A DNA stretch of 64,000 bases from Lepturacanthus savala (GCA_030544235.1 CM060470.1:20710356-20774355); one strand, 5' to 3'; numbered from the stretch's first letter, positions 14,750-28,345 are shown. Program-made: numbers and translations. The notes: generated from the letters alone by a model not told the origin.

Positions 14750-16175
14750 CCACTGGAAAAAACTGCCAAACACGGCAGAAATGTGTATTGTCTAGAGCTG
14801 GGAATGTGGTGGGAAGCAAACTGCTACTGGTCACACACACAGTTAATATCCAACCATTTTCTACATTGTAAAACAGGACAGTTGGTGTGTTTGTATTTTT
14901 CTTATTATTCTTCCTTCTGCAGCAGAATCGGTTTTAAAGGAACAGAAAGAGAAACAGTCAACGATCTGCGGCTAAGAACAGACAGAAATGTTTAATGAAT
15001 TATCTCCTTACTGAAAATCTACATGTGGCAGAGATCAGACTGTCCCTCCCTCACCTTTCTGATCCTCGACTCGGGTGATCTGCTCCGTCTATATTTTATC
15101 ATGAGTTTAACTACTAGCTCAGATTTTATGAATCAAACGTGACATCTAATCATTTTCAGAATTCAATTCACCTTAGACTCATATTTAATGTTATATTCTA
15201 TTTTAATATATGTGAAAATAATCCTAATCACAATTTCTCGGAGGGTTGATGCTAGATTGGATCAGATGGACGGACAAACCGTCACAAATATGGTTATTTT
15301 TAAAGATTAGAAGTTAGAATTTAAGGTTAAAATCTCACAAAAGTTTCACAAATCCTTGATCTGGCCAACATAGTCATCTTAAAGTCCAAAGTCATCTCAG
15401 ACGAGCTGGAACCGAAGAAGATTTGATGTTGTTGCTGCTTAATTCTCTGTTAATGATCTAATCATTAAATCCTGTCACTACTACAGCTCTGATTGAATTA
15501 GGCCACTGTGGTTAATCCTGTGAATCAATAAGTTGGATGGTCTCCAGTGATGAAGTACTTTGATTTGTATTAGATTTGATTTACTGTGTAACACATGCTT
15601 ACTTGAACTTTAAAAAGTTTCTCAACTGAATTTAAACAAAATGTACTTCACAATATAGAGGAAATACTATAAAGATTAGAGCTGTAACGATTAACAGAAT
15701 ATTAATTGGCAACTTTAATAATCAAATTATCTTTTTAGCCTTTTTTTTTAAAGGAAAACTGTAATTAGGCTTCAGTCTACCCTATGAAAACCAAATGTTA
15801 GACCTGATAAAAAAGTCCATGAACCCTTTGTGAAAAAATAAATAGGAACAGAACCAGTCCACAGTAAAACCAGTCCAAAAATTAATTAACGAAAAATCAA
15901 CAAATCTGCAGCAACGAAAGCTGAAACAGCCTCCTTCTCGACTTCTGAAGTCACGGCTGCTCATTCCACTCAGGTTCGAGTTGTTTCCGCCTCCCGGTGC
16001 TGCTGCTTTTATATTTAAATTCCTAACATACTGACATCTCACTTCACAGGTTTCACCTGTGATGAGGAGGAGGATGATGCACATGATCAGAGCTCAGTCA
16101 ATTGGAGAAATATATTTTCAATCTGTTATTTGCAGAGATTATGTAATTCTGACGACCTTTCAAAATATCTATTGT

Positions 16176-16532
16176 AGAGCTGCAACAGTCAGTCAATTAG
16201 TTATCAACTATTACATTAATCTGTAAGAAGCATAAGAAGCAAAATGTCCAGATTCAAAGTGGAGGCTCCAGCTTCTCTTCTCTGATTACTTTAATACTAA
16301 ACTGAGGATTTTTTAGTTGATGACTGTAGGTCTGGACAAAAAAACACATTTTAGGTTAAATGTTCAGCTTTGGGAAACACTGATCCACATTTTACATCAT
16401 TTTATAACCCAAATAAATAATCAATAATTTCAATAATCATTGGATTTTACTCAATTTTATGAAGTAAATAACTAATTTATTAATCATTTCAATAATCAAC
16501 AGATTAATCAACTATCAAAATAGCCCTAATCT
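16176..16532 (+). repeat. AT-rich dispersed element, copy 9 (near full length)
   Basis: Begins agagctgcaacagtcagtca and ends caactatcaaaatagcccta. Confidence 0.6.
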
Positions 16533-17686
16533 ACTGCTGTTGAAGGAGAATTTTGAGCATTTTTCAATGGTCCCATATTTTCCCAACATTTAGTGTTGAA
16601 TGGAGAGATTGAGCAGAAACTTCTCACTTTGGTCCAGTATTAAGCAGGAAGCAGTGATGTGAAGTAAAAACAGAGGTGTCAGAGTCTCTCCTTCATGTGG
16701 TATTATTTTTTGCTGTCAGACTCAGATTGTTTCATAACATCATGTTCACACCAAAGAACACAATCATTTGTTTCAAACTCTCCAGCAGCAGCTGCAGTGT
16801 TTGGCTCCTGTTCTAAAACAAAAAAAAATAACATCTCATACAGTTAAACTACAGCTCTGCATGATCCGGTGTGACTGATGAGTCTTCCACTTTAATTTGG
16901 CCATGTGAAGATCTGCCTCATGAATATTCTCCGTCCGGTTTAGTCACAGCTCACATCCTGCAACAACACAACTCTCACGAGACTTGTCCGGGCCAGGAAG
17001 TTTTACACACTCATAACAATCTGAGACGGATAAATCTGAAAAGTATTGCTTATAGAAGCCAAAAACAGCGGGGGATGCATCATGCCCAATCCGCCTCCAT
17101 TACAGCTTCAGCTGTGGATGAGAAGGTGGTTCTTGCTCAATACTGGAGGAAATTGAGACATATTTTTCTCAGATCACTCTAATAGATGCTCAGAGTTAAG
17201 AAAATTGTTTGAAAATGTCATTTTTTTCAGGTTGCTTTGACCTTTTATTTGAAGATAAGCTTAACAAGTGTCCCTACACAGAGTACTTCAGTGTTGCAGG
17301 ATTCTCCGGACACAAAATATTCCTTGAAGAATCAAAAGAAGTCAGCGAGTGTTACCAGAAGAACGTCACGGACCAAAAAAGCTGTGTAAAAAGAGGTGGT
17401 GGCTGTGTGTTTCCATGTATTTGGCCATGTGACTAAACCTGTGGTCCGTCAACTAAAGCCTGGTTCAACGAGCCAGTTTCAGAAAAACCACAGAAGTTGA
17501 GTTAAGCCCAAAGACAGCTGGAGAATCGCAGACTCTGCTGCTGCTGAGTTTGCTGCTGCATCAGTGTTATAGCCAGAAGAAGGTGTTGGTGGGAAGAAGC
17601 AGGAGGAAACCAGCTCCAGTTTGTTTCCTTACATGTTGAGGCTTGTGCGACATGCTGATATGAAACTAGGCTGAACCACACTGTGT

Positions 17687-17691
<5 letters not shown>

Positions 17692-17723
<32 letters not shown>

Positions 17724-17764
17724 GTTTGTATGTGTGTGTAAATGTGTGTGTGTGTATGAGTGTG
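17692..17764. repeat. Imperfect (GT)n microsatellite
   Basis: GT runs separated by aaatgtt- and aaatgt-type units. Confidence 0.9.
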
Positions 17765-18080
17765 TCCGCCGCGTGTTCATCAGTCACAGTGACTCACTCT
17801 GTTCCTCTCATTTCATGGGGGTTGTTCACAGTTCACACACACAACATGGTTTTCACCACTGAAGGCGACGTAGGACACAGACCCGACTGTTGGCCACCAT
17901 TATGGCAGCGTTACCACGGCGATAAATAAATGCTGAAGTTGACACCATTCTGAGCGGAGAGTCTGTTCAGATCTGAAGAATAAAACTAGTCTGCAGTTCA
18001 CATTAATGAAGTCTAGAACTTTAATCATCACCCTGTGATTGTCTGGAAACAGAGACACATGAGGTGGAAGTAGCCCACAT

Positions 18081-18546
18081 ACAGCTCTGGAAAAAAATAA
18101 GAGACCACTGCATCATTTTTCTGAAATCAGCATCTCTACATGTATTCCAGACATTCCAGCGTCTGTTGAATTCCAACACATGAACACCTCATTCTGATTA
18201 GGTGAAACCTGAACCATGAACAATGGTAAAGACTTGTAGAGAGCATAGGAAGACACATGAAAGAGTGTTTAAAATAAGGGTTATTGCACCAAATATTAAT
18301 TTCTGAACTCTTTTTGCATTGTATTGTTTTGCATTGTTTGAGGTCTGAAAACATTGCATCTTTTTTGTTATTTTGACTATTTTCTGCAAATAAATGCTCT
18401 AAATGATAATGTTTATTTGAAATTTGGGGGAAATGTTGTCAGTAGTTTATAGACTCAAACAAAAACTTTCCCTTTGCACATACCTATAAGCAGTAAAATT
18501 ACAAAACTGAGAATTTTGCAGTGGTCTCTTATTTTTTCCAGAGCTT
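18081..18546 (+). mobile_element. Non-autonomous DNA transposon with inverted ends
   Basis: The left end acagctctggaaaaaaataa, continuing agagaccactgca, is matched by its inverse at the right end (tgcagtggtctcttatttttt, ccagagct). The interior has no coding content. Confidence 0.75.
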
Positions 18547-19284
18547 TTCCCTCTTTTGAAGGGTTAGAGGAAACTTCAGAGACAGATTTTCTGTTCGATA
18601 ATAACTGAAATGCAAAGTTAGAACCTGTTAAATGTTTTAAACTTCTCAAACCAAAAAGTGAAACACATTCTTATCTCTAACTTGTCTTGTAACGTTGCTG
18701 AACCTGATGATGCTTCAAAGCCTCCGATCAGCAGCAATAGATGAGTTTCAGCAGCTGTTCTGACATGAGACGCTTTAAATTAAAGTGAATTAAAGGCAAA
18801 ACATTTAGTTGTTGTTAGTTGTTTAGTTGTTAACATGTTTGTTAGTTAGGAACAGTGATAATCAAATCACCTACAGGAAACAACAACGCAAGGCATTGTG
18901 GGTAGTAGGGGGCAAACAGTAAGTAAGTTACTGAGACATCAGTTAATAAAACTAGTTATTGGACAGAAAATTCTCAGCTTTGACAGTGAATGAATCATTA
19001 ATCTATTAAAAACACAAACATTCTTTGGTTGTCTGTTATATAACTTGCTGCTTCTGTGTCTCATTTTATTGGATAATGAAAATATTTGTGATTTAAATTG
19101 TTGCTTTGATGAAACTATTTGGAAATTCACTTTGGGAAACTTGTGCAGAATTATAAATTAGGAATTTCTGGACTAAACTATTACTCCACCGACTTGAAAG
19201 TAGCTGATAGAACTTTACAGCAACACATGCAGCTTTATTATAAACCCCTTCTGAGATTTATACTAGAATATACAAGACAAAAAG

Positions 19285-19512
19285 CCTAAAATGTCTTTGT
19301 TTGTCCAGACCAACAGTCCACAACCGAAAGATCATCAGTTTACTATTATAGAATAATAAAGAAACCAGAAAATAATCAGATCTGAGAAGCTGGAACCAGA
19401 GAATTTGGACATTTGCTTCTTAAAAATGCCTCAAATCCATTAATCAATTATCAAAAGAGTTGGCGGTTAATGTAATAGTTGACATTGAAGAAATTCATTG
19501 TTGCAGCTGTAG
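19285..19512 (-). repeat. AT-rich dispersed element, copy 10
   Basis: Contains gtccagaccaacagtccaca, gaagctggaaccagagaat and a final gttgcagctgtag. Confidence 0.6.
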
Positions 19513-20839
19513 AGACGACCCTATAAAACCTTTTATGATGCGTTTATTCAGCTCGTCCATTTTTGTCACATCCATAACTCGTGGATGATTTACCACTTAT
19601 CTAAAAATCCAAAAGCTACACAGATTTAATAGTCATATTTACATTTATCTTAATGAGTGTAAATGTGTGTTTTAAAATGTTAAAGTCTAATCTTAGCCTG
19701 GTCAAAGTCAGGTTTAGTTTAGGTTCTGTGTGAATGTCTCATTGATTAAACTGGAATCGCCCATCAGTGATAAGACCACACTGGCTATAGAGCAGAAAAT
19801 TTAAATTATAGAGCGGATTTTGTGAAATGTGCAAAAAGAAAATGTGAATTGCTGTCCGTTTCCACTCGTTATTGTTTTGCAATACTTGGGAGCAGGAGTG
19901 TTCTCTGTGAGATTACATCATGAGAGAGCATGAATACAACAGTGTTGTTTTAAACTCTTCCATTTGCTTCTTTGGATTTTCCACAATTTATCAAAGTCTT
20001 TGGCGCTCATTTGCTTCTGTAATTCTTGATACAGCGTCACGTTAGCGACTCGCATTCATGTTTGTTTCTTTTATTAACTGTAGAGAGGTTTCCGTTTCTT
20101 CCAGCATAAGATCACATGGTGTAAAAACCTTTATGCAAATATCCAGCCTCTCCCTAGAACTTCTGGCGGTTGCATCCCAGTTTTATTTGCAAATTTTTGA
20201 AAAGTGTGAATCACAAAAGGTGTATGGACACATAATTAGACAGTCAACCTGTATCACCACATTAACTTCATGCTGCTCACAGCACAGAGACATTTCCTCC
20301 TCAGTAACATGAAGATAATCCACACAGCTCCATGTAGAACTTTACTCACAGTAAATTATGGATATTGTGAGAGACTCAATGGATTTCATACAGTTTTGGG
20401 GGTATTAAACATTAAACTAATGAAAATGGTGTTTCTTTTCTATTATTAGTAATATCAAGGGGAAACTTTGACGTGTGTCATTAAAATTCACACCAAATAG
20501 GTGTACTCATAAAATAACAATATCCCTAAATTACTGTGAGTAGTGTAATCCTTATGAGCCAAAAATCTCACAAGAACAAAACTATGTGCATGAAGCCAGC
20601 AGCAGCGTTAGCAGCAGTAGCGTTAGCAGCAGCAGCATCATCATCATGGAGGGGAACTGAGAGACGCTGACATTCTGTGACCAGGCTGCAGACGACTCAC
20701 CACTGATCTGATCATTGCTGATTGTCTCTGCATCACAGCTCATACATGAAGACTCACGCATGAGGAGCAGGTGGAGGCTCAGCATGTTCACACATTTACT
20801 CATCAAAAGTTACTGTAACATGAACTATGTGTTCTGATC

Positions 20840-21575
20840 AGAGGTGAAACTAAGTACTTGAGTACTGAACATATTTCCATGTGATGCCACTTTATACTTT
20901 ACTCCACTACATTTATCTGACATAATTACTTACTTTTCCCATGCAGGTTTTAATATTTCACATTGAATTAATGAATTTTAATATTCTATTATATTGTTGC
21001 TCTGCACTTTGTGTGAAAGCTGCAGAAAATTATGACGCAGCAACTATTAATCAACCGAAAATATCTAGCTCCTCATTGATAAACTAAAACATTAAAATGT
21101 TAGTAGATTAATCGATTATTTGCCAACTACTTCATTTATTGACAACTGCTTTGATAATCAATTTGTAGATTTGAGTCATTTTTAAGAAGAAAATGTCGAA
21201 ATTCTCTGGTTCCAGCTTCTCAAATCTGATTCTTTTCTGGTTTCTTTAGTCTTCTATTGTAGTAAACTGATGATCTTTGGGTTGTGGACTGTTGGTCTGG
21301 ACATTTTAGGTTGAATCTTTAACTTTGGGGAAAAAATGATCCACATTTTACGCCATTTTAACTAATTGATTAATCGTTTCAATAATTAATAGATTAATGA
21401 ACTATCAAAAAGTCATTAGTGCCCTAATTTAAACTTGCAGTAAATTTTTGTTGATTATACATCTGTGCTTTTACTTAAGTGACATTTTGAATTCAGTTCT
21501 TTTACTTGTTATTGATTATTTTCTTAATGACAGTACTTCTACTCAGGTGAAGTATCCGAGTACCCGTCCAGCGCT
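20840..21575 (+). mobile_element. hAT-type repeat carrying AT-rich element copy 11
   Basis: Starts CAGAGGTGAAACTAAGTACT and ends near gaagtatccgagtacccgtc, matching the family at 21932-22411. The AT-rich element (21085-21430) is nested inside it. Confidence 0.5.
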
Positions 21576-21766
21576 GACCTGGTGATTAACGGTGAGCTCA
21601 GCTCCTCTAATCCTGAACATGAAACAGCAGTGAGTGTGTCTGGGTGCAGCCGGCTCCGTGTTTACAACTCTAACTGGATTAGAGGAAGTGGTGGGGAATT
21701 CCACTGGAGTCCACAAAGCAGTTAGATCCACTGTAAACATTTCAGTATCCACTTTCACTGTAGTAT

Positions 21767-21819
21767 CACACACACACACACACACACACACAACACACAC
21801 ACACACACACACACACAGG
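21767..21819. repeat. (AC)n microsatellite
   Basis: One internal phase break (acaacac). Confidence 0.95.
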
Positions 21820-21931
21820 TACTGCAGAGTGGGCATGTTGTGTGTGACGTCCGAGTTGTTTAGTGTCAACACTCAACTGTCACCAGTGTTTCACACGTTA
21901 AACTGTGAAGCTGAAGTTCAACACTAACACA

Positions 21932-22411
21932 CAGAGGTGGGTGAAGTACTTGGATACTTTAAAATACTCACAGTACAGTGAGGTAACAGTTCTGAACAGA
22001 AAATGTTACTTAAGTAAAATTAGAGATGTTTTATCAGCAAAATGTACCTAAAGTATTAAAAGTGAAAGTACTTACTATACACACTGTTATATTATTATTC
22101 TTGATTTTAACAACTAAATACATATGAAAGTATTTCAATGTTTTAGTTTAGGAACATGGAGGGAATTTGAGATATAGTTGTAGATTAACTGTAGAAGTAC
22201 TGCATCATAATATTCAGCAGCTTCCATTTAAACTGCAGAGGATCAATTTATTAGAATATAGATAATATTAAAATATATTCATTTTGTATGTTTTGTTTAC
22301 TTTTATGTATGTAATATGTAAAGCAAATACAGCTAGATGCAGTGCAGATATAAGCATCTAGCTCAAAATTACAGTACTTAAATAAATGTACTTCGTTACT
22401 TTCCACCACTA
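21932..22411 (+). mobile_element. Non-autonomous hAT-type element
   Basis: Starts CAGAGGTGGGTGAAGTACTT and ends gttactttccaccactag. These near-inverted ends and the gttacttaagtaaaat interior are those of a common fish repeat. A further 3' fragment ends at ~22750, abutting the lrch1 CpG island. Confidence 0.6.
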
Positions 22412-22739
22412 GTAGAAGTACAAATTAAATATAGAAAATTAATTAGCTTTATTTAAAACACTCAAATCTGCATCTTAAAGTAACTAAAGCCACCAGAGAC
22501 TAATTATCATCAATTACTTTTAACTAATTATGTAATTAAATGAATGTATCATAGCATATTGAACCAATTTGCTTGCTTGAAACTATAAAACATATTCAAC
22601 GTAAAACAAACAACCAAACGTGAAGCTATCATATAAATGTATAGAAGTACACAGCAGCATCTCGGAAATAACGTTACTACCTAAAGTGATGTCAAAACTA
22701 CACTTCAGTGCAGTACTGGAGTAAATGTACTTCGTTACT

Positions 22740-23285
22740 TTCCACCTCCGGTAACAAACAAGCGGAATGAGGTCGGGGTACCACGCCGCCGTTACCGGGG
22801 CTCGGTGCTCGGTGCCGCCTACCTGCCTCCACCGTGTCCGTCAGGTCGTGGTTCGCCGCCGTCCGGGGAAACTCCTTCAGTTTTCGGGAGCTGAGGTTGA
22901 GGGCGCCGCTGGCCGCCGCCTCCTCCAGCGCCCGCTCCAAGCCGCGGTTCGGCGGCAGGTTGGCGCCGCCGCCGTGAGTCTGCATCGACGGGGAAGCGCC
23001 GAGCTGGGAAAGAGGAGCGCGAGCCGACTCCGGTCCCAACGTGGCCATAATGCGCCGCCTGTTCGCGTTTCTCCGCTGCGTGCGGGTCGGTTGTATCCGA
23101 GAGAGAGCGCCGGGCGGCGGGGGAGCGTTCAGGCAAACACCGGGACTCGGACTTCCAGGACGAGCCGCGCCGCGCGTTCAGTCTCCTCCTAGATTTTCGC
23201 CACCGCGTCTGCCGCCTGTCTCAGACCCAGCGCGGTGTGGCGGAGCCGCGACGCGACATCCGGTCCGGACCTTTCAAAATAAAAC
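22740..23285 (-). promoter_or_regulatory. CpG island and promoter of lrch1
   Basis: This is the only strongly GC- and CpG-rich block in an otherwise AT-rich window, with clusters of gccgcc, cgcg and ccgccg. It covers lrch1 exon 1 and about 230 bp upstream of its ATG. It switches abruptly to AT-rich sequence near 23280 and, on the other side, to the end of a hAT-type repeat at ~22740. No TATA box is apparent, as expected for a CpG-island promoter. The transcription start is not resolved. Confidence 0.7.
22823..23048 (-). CDS. lrch1: lrch1, first coding exon (partial gene)
   Basis: The minus-strand ORF starts at 23048 and encodes the LRCH1 N-terminus: a low-complexity head, then the conserved stretch N-R-G-L-E-R-A-L-E-E-A (residues ~34-44), the first LRR-like segment L-N-L-S-S-R-K-L-K-E-F-P, and H-D-L-T-D-T-V-E-A. 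A GTAGG donor follows at 22822, after 75 codons plus 1 nt. This is the phase at which the human gene continues into the LRR exons (recalled, not searched). The start ATG has A at -3 and G at +4. LRCH1 is a leucine-rich-repeat plus calponin-homology protein that restrains Cdc42/DOCK8 signalling and cell migration in mammals. The remaining exons are not visible downstream on this strand, so they should lie beyond window position 1. Overlapping plus-strand ORFs in the same GC-rich block are shadows. Confidence 0.88.
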
Positions 23286-23429
23286 AGTAGTGCATTAAAG
23301 GAATGCTGTTTACCAGAATGAATGTATGTTTTTGTGAATTAATTCTGCTTTCTGTTTTATTACTGGCGATGCCTACAGCGTTAATCATCGCATTATGTGT
23401 GACCAAACAAATAACGATGTTAATTAAAA

Positions 23430-23600
23430 GTTTAAGTAAACGTATAACTACTCTTATTTAAAAATACTGAATTACAAGCAAAAGTCCTAAATTCAAAATG
23501 TTACTTAAGTAAATGTACAGATCTATTACAAGCAAAATGTACTTAAAGTATCAAAAAGGTACTCATTATACATTGTAATTATAGTATATTGTAATTTATG
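23430..23600 (+). repeat. hAT-type repeat fragment
   Basis: Interior of the same family as 21932-22411 (gttacttaagtaaatgtaca, agcaaaatgtacttaaagta) without recognisable ends. Confidence 0.45.
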
Positions 23601-24574
23601 TAGTATATTATGTTATAGTTTGTTGTTATAGTGAATTGTTTGTCTTTTGTTTATTTATATTGTATGTAAATCAGGTTTTCCCTGAAAATTAGATTCTTTC
23701 TCTCTGTTATAAACGCCAATAAATGTTGACTTATTTGTTTTGTAATTTCCAGACAACAATGTGTATATTTATAGGAACTAACTAGCAGACTTGCAGAATA
23801 TAGTTTCATTTTCAGTTTTAGTCACAAAACTAACCATTTCCCAAGTTAACCTGTGATGTACTTTCAGATGTTCTCTCACTACCAGAATATATTGTTATTT
23901 CTCTTTTGTGTTTATGTCTTTAATGTTCTAGAACTAGAATGAATAATAAATAAGTAGATAGCTACATAAATATGTGTCAGTACTATGATTGAGATTAATT
24001 ATAAGACCTAATAAAACTATGTCTTTGAATTATAATTAATATAAATCCATCTTGAGCAAAGGAGAATATCACAAAATGCAATGTTCCTAATCTCTGAGCT
24101 GATCCTTTTTGTATTTGAGTCTTCTTCACTGATGATAAGACGTTTTAGAAATATGCTCTTTAGAAGAAACAGAATAGTTAAACAAAGAAAAAAACTGTGA
24201 ATGTTTAATGTCCCTTCAAATCAGTTCACTTCAAAGGATGTCTCATTTTGAATTATTAAACTTTCTTTATTTTGAAGGCCTTCTACTTTTCCGGTTGCAG
24301 TGGATTTCTTTGACTTGAGGCAGTTTTTCACTGCGGCTGCGCTCTGGATTGTTTAGATGTGAAACAGTAAAGGGAAACAAACAAAAAGCGGTGAACAGCG
24401 CCATCTGCTGGATAGGATCAGATTCTGATTCTCTTAGTTCCTACAATTTAAGACATGCTGCGTCCTGCTTGTCCTGTAATGTGACCCTGAGGCTTCCACC
24501 ATATTTCCTGTGCAGGGAAAGAAGTGTCAAACACTTTTTTTCTGCATAAATTTATTGTGTAAGGACAAAACTGG

Positions 24575-24905
24575 GTGGAGCAGGGGTTAGCGCTGTTGTC
24601 TCACAGCAAGAAGGTCGCAGGTTCAAGACCTCCTTGGTCCTGGGTCTGGGACCTTTCTGTGTGGAGTTTGCATGTTCTCCCTGTGTTTCACCGGGTACTC
24701 CGGCTTCCTCCCACAGTCCAAAAACATGCTGAGGTTAATTGGTGACTCTAAATTGCCCGTATATGTGAGTGAATGGTGTGTGTGCCCCACGATAGGCTGG
24801 CGACCATCTGGGGTGTATCCCTGCCTCTCGCTGTAACGCGCTGGGATTGGCTCCAGCAGACCCCTGAGACCCTAATGAGGAATAAGCAGGTATAGAAGAT
24901 GAGAT
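24575..24905 (+). mobile_element. tRNA-derived SINE
   Basis: A tRNA-like head has box A (gtggagcaggggttagc) and box B (ggttcaagacc, ~24618). A body common in fish follows (tttgcatgttctccctgtg, ctccggcttcctcccacag, aattggtgactctaaattgc), then a simple (gatga)-type tail near 24900. No clear target duplication was found. Confidence 0.8.
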
Positions 24906-25759
24906 GAGGACAAAACTCAGAATATAATGTAATATATGCAGTGAAGTTCATTCTTTACTGCTTTCAAAAAATTTTTTTTCCTCTAGATCAACTTTTCTCA
25001 TTTGATATGATCCTGCTGAGTCAATGCATATATAGGTCTGATTCACTACATTTTTCAAATTAAAAGTACACATCTTCTTTCATTCTTTCATTCTCATATG
25101 ATACACAACAAATAAATTATACTGTTTAAATTAGAAAATAACCCACTTAAAATGTAATATAAATGTCATTTTTATGTTTCATTAAAATGTTTAGATATAA
25201 GATATTATATAGGCTTGTTTTCTATACTTTATACAATTTTTAATACTAATGATCCCACATTTCATCTATCAAATTATAAAATAATAAATATGTGTTCTGA
25301 AAAATGCACAGAAAAATGTGTACAACTCATTTGAACAAAATAGTATATAAATTACATTTCAAAATCATGAATTAAGTCAGTATTAATAACCATTGATCCT
25401 TAAAAATACACACTTTAGAACTTTTGTCTGAGGAGACAAGCAACGTGGATAATATTTTCAAACATGTTGATGTTCAAACATTTTGATGTTACCCCAATAA
25501 ATATGAATCTAGATTCTGTTACTGCTTTGATTATTTTTAGTCAGAGACACACATTCATTATTGGTTCATTGAATTTATGACATAATAATTCCAGAGCATA
25601 GTCACGCCTAATCCAAACTAGAGGAAACTTTACAAAAACATGAATGACATTTAGAATTTGAACATGAACTTTAATAGATGTTGATGCCTTTAAGTACAAA
25701 TAAGGAGCAGGCCTGGAATCAGCAGGTAGAAGCTTTTATTTACTGCCATCTGGTGTTCA

Positions 25760-25762
<3 letters not shown>

Positions 25763-25850
<88 letters not shown>
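25763..25850. repeat. (GT)n microsatellite
   Basis: About 43 perfect repeats. Confidence 0.95.
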
Positions 25851-25851
<1 letters not shown>

Positions 25852-26165
25852 CAGAACTCCATCGGGGATCGGGGAGCTCTGCAGAGCTGAGTCAACTGAT
25901 TACATAACAAGCTTGTGTCAGCAGATTTAGGGCGCTGATCACTGATTATATTATGTGGCCAAAACATGTTTGTGCTTCCTTACTTGTGAACTTTCAGTCA
26001 GTTTGTCCCTCAGCCCCGAACCCACTTTAATCTCTAATTCTAAAAATACCTCCAGATTAACTCTAATTTTAATAATAACCCCAGATTTAGTTTAAATCTA
26101 ACAGTAACTCCAGATTAAGTCTAATTTTAACAGTAATTACAGATGCCAGAATATCAGTACAATGA

Positions 26166-26216
26166 CAGTACACTCCAAAAATTAAATTAATGAAATCTTA
26201 TCAGGTGAAAATATCT

Positions 26217-26256
<40 letters not shown>

Positions 26257-26505
26257 TATAAATATATATATATTTATATATAAAAAATATATATGTAAAA
26301 GACAAAAGACAACATTATGATAAAAAATACAAATTATGAGATAAAAAGTAAAAAATATTAGATAAGGACAATATTATGAAAAAAAATTAAATTGACCAAA
26401 ATAAAGAGAAAACAAGAGTATTTACCAAATAAATATGACAGTTCAAGATAATTCTACTCAACATTGGACTAATTGCACCAAGATATTTTTACCTGATAAT
26501 ATTCA
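26166..26505 (+). repeat. Inverted-end element, copy 1
   Basis: aatcttatcaggtgaaaata at the left and its inverse (tatttttacctgataat) at the right. A (TA)n array lies just inside the left end. The second copy is at 30540. Confidence 0.5.
26217..26290. repeat. (TA)n microsatellite
   Basis: Imperfect TA-rich tract inside the inverted-end element. Confidence 0.9.
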
Positions 26506-26709
26506 TCTTTTGTGCTGATGTTAACATGATACTATGTTAACCATCTTGGCTCAGTGCATTAACATGCTGATTTGTGTTAATTGCACATTCAATGTCCTGC
26601 TGAGGCCGATGGAAATGTGAAGTTTTGCACTTAAAAAAGTGTTATCTTCTTTTTGTTTGACCAGTTATACATTTCCAGATTCATAGACTTATGAATCTTT
26701 ACTTCTCCC

Positions 26710-28345
26710 TACTGCAGTGGAGGGGTTTGCATGTTCCAATGATCCTAGGAGCTTTGTTGTCGGGGGCTTTATGCTTCTGTTAGGGTCACCCATGGTACTC
26801 AGGTTCTCCTCGGTGAGGGACCACATGAAGAGTGGCTAGGAAGACCCTGTTGAAGGAAATGAGCTTTGGAACTTTGCTTCCCTCGCCCGGACCCCCTTCA
26901 TATGGGCTCATCATCTGTGAGAAGGAGCCAAAGGGGTCAGGTGCATAGGGAGTTGGGCAGTGGTCAGAGGTGGGGATCCTAGTGGTCCGATGCTCAGCTT
27001 CAAAAGAGGAGGACGTGGAGTGTCACCTCTATGGTGGGAAAGGAACTACATGATGTTGAGAGGTACCGCCTAGATATAGTCAGGCTTGACGCACAGCGTG
27101 AGCTCTGGAGCTAGTTTTCTTGAGAGGGAGTTGGCGAGCACTCCTTGTTGTGCTGGTATACTTTCAATGCTCACATGGGCAATGACAGTAAGAGCTGGAG
27201 AATCATGATTGTAATGAGCAGCTGTCAACTGATCCTCTCTGAGGAAGCAGAGTCTGGAAGCAGGATCTGTGGGACAGTCAAACCTCAGATTTAGGAGGAG
27301 CAGTGTGGTTTTCACTGTGAACCAGCTTATACCCTTAGTGCGGTCCTGGCATGTGCATGGGAGTTCACCAAACCAGTCTACATGTGCTTTATGGACTTGG
27401 AGAAGGAGTTTGATTATGTCCCTTAGGAAGTCCCGTGAGGGGATGCTCATAATGGGAGTATGGATTTCCAGACCCGTTGACACGGGTATGCCCGATTTCA
27501 GAGGTATGGTCTGTATTGTTGAGTAAGTCGGACTTGTTTCCAGTGGGAGTTGGACTCCATCAGGGCTGCCCTTTGTCACAGATTCTGTTCATAACTTTTA
27601 TGGACCGGATTTCTAGGCACAGCCAGGGTTTTGCGGGGCTGCGGTTCGGTGGCTTCAGGCCTCACAATTGGGTCACTGCTTTTTGCGATATGATCGTGTT
27701 GGCTACATCAGACTGTGACCTTCAGCTCTTACTGTAGCAGTTTCCAGGCCGAGTGAGAAGCAGCTGGGATGAGAATCAGTACCTCGAAATCTGAGGCCAT
27801 GGTTCTCAGCCGGAACAGGCTGGAGTGCAGCCTCCAGGTCAGGGATGAGATCCTGCCTCAAGTGAAGAAGTTCAAGTATCTCGCAGTCTTGTTTGCGAAT
27901 GAGGGAAGGATGGAGTAGGAGATTAACAGGTGGATCGGTGCAGCGTCTGCAGTGATGCGGGCCCTGCATCAGTCCACCATGGTGAAGAAGTACCTGAACC
28001 AAAAGGCAAAGCTCTTTTATTTATTTATATAGATTTATTTATATAGATTTACCATCAATCTACATTCCTACTCTCACATATTGCCATGAGCTTAAAGTAG
28101 TGACGACAAGATCACAAGTACAAGCGGCCGAAGTTTCCCTCGCAGGGTGTCTGGGCTTTTGATTAGAGATAGGGTGAGAAGCTCAGTCATCCAGGAGGAG
28201 TCAGAACAGAACCGCTGCTTCTCCACATCAAGAGGAAAACATGGTTTGGCTATCTAGTGATGAGCCTCCTGGACACCTCTCTGGTGAGGTTTTCTGGGCA
28301 CGTCCCTTTGGGAGGAGGCCTCGGGAAAATACTCTAGATTCATAA
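26710..28345 (+). mobile_element. Decayed Rex3 (RTE-clade) LINE
   Basis: Sequence typical of Rex3 begins near 26712 (ggaggggtttgcatgttcca) and runs to the RT 3' part. The block H-Q-G-C-P-L-S at ~27553, with cagggctgccctttgtcac, is a hallmark of Rex3 RT. Downstream is the conserved C-terminal region around 27840-28000 and gggaggaggcctcggg at ~28310. The catalytic FADD is lost (F-C-D-M) and many stops and indels are present. At ~1.6 kb it is much shorter than a full Rex3. Confidence 0.8.

Noticed and set aside
16871..17436. Two adjacent plus-strand ORFs of about 100 and 75 codons
   Set aside because: No recognisable domain and no coding pattern; they lie in an intron without supporting splice phase.
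22767..23298. Overlapping plus-strand and second-frame ORFs in the CpG island
   Set aside because: GC-rich antisense shadows of lrch1 exon 1. Their Arg/Ala-rich sequences match no family I recognise.
27070..27579. A 169-codon minus-strand ORF
   Set aside because: Antisense of the Rex3 reverse transcriptase region.
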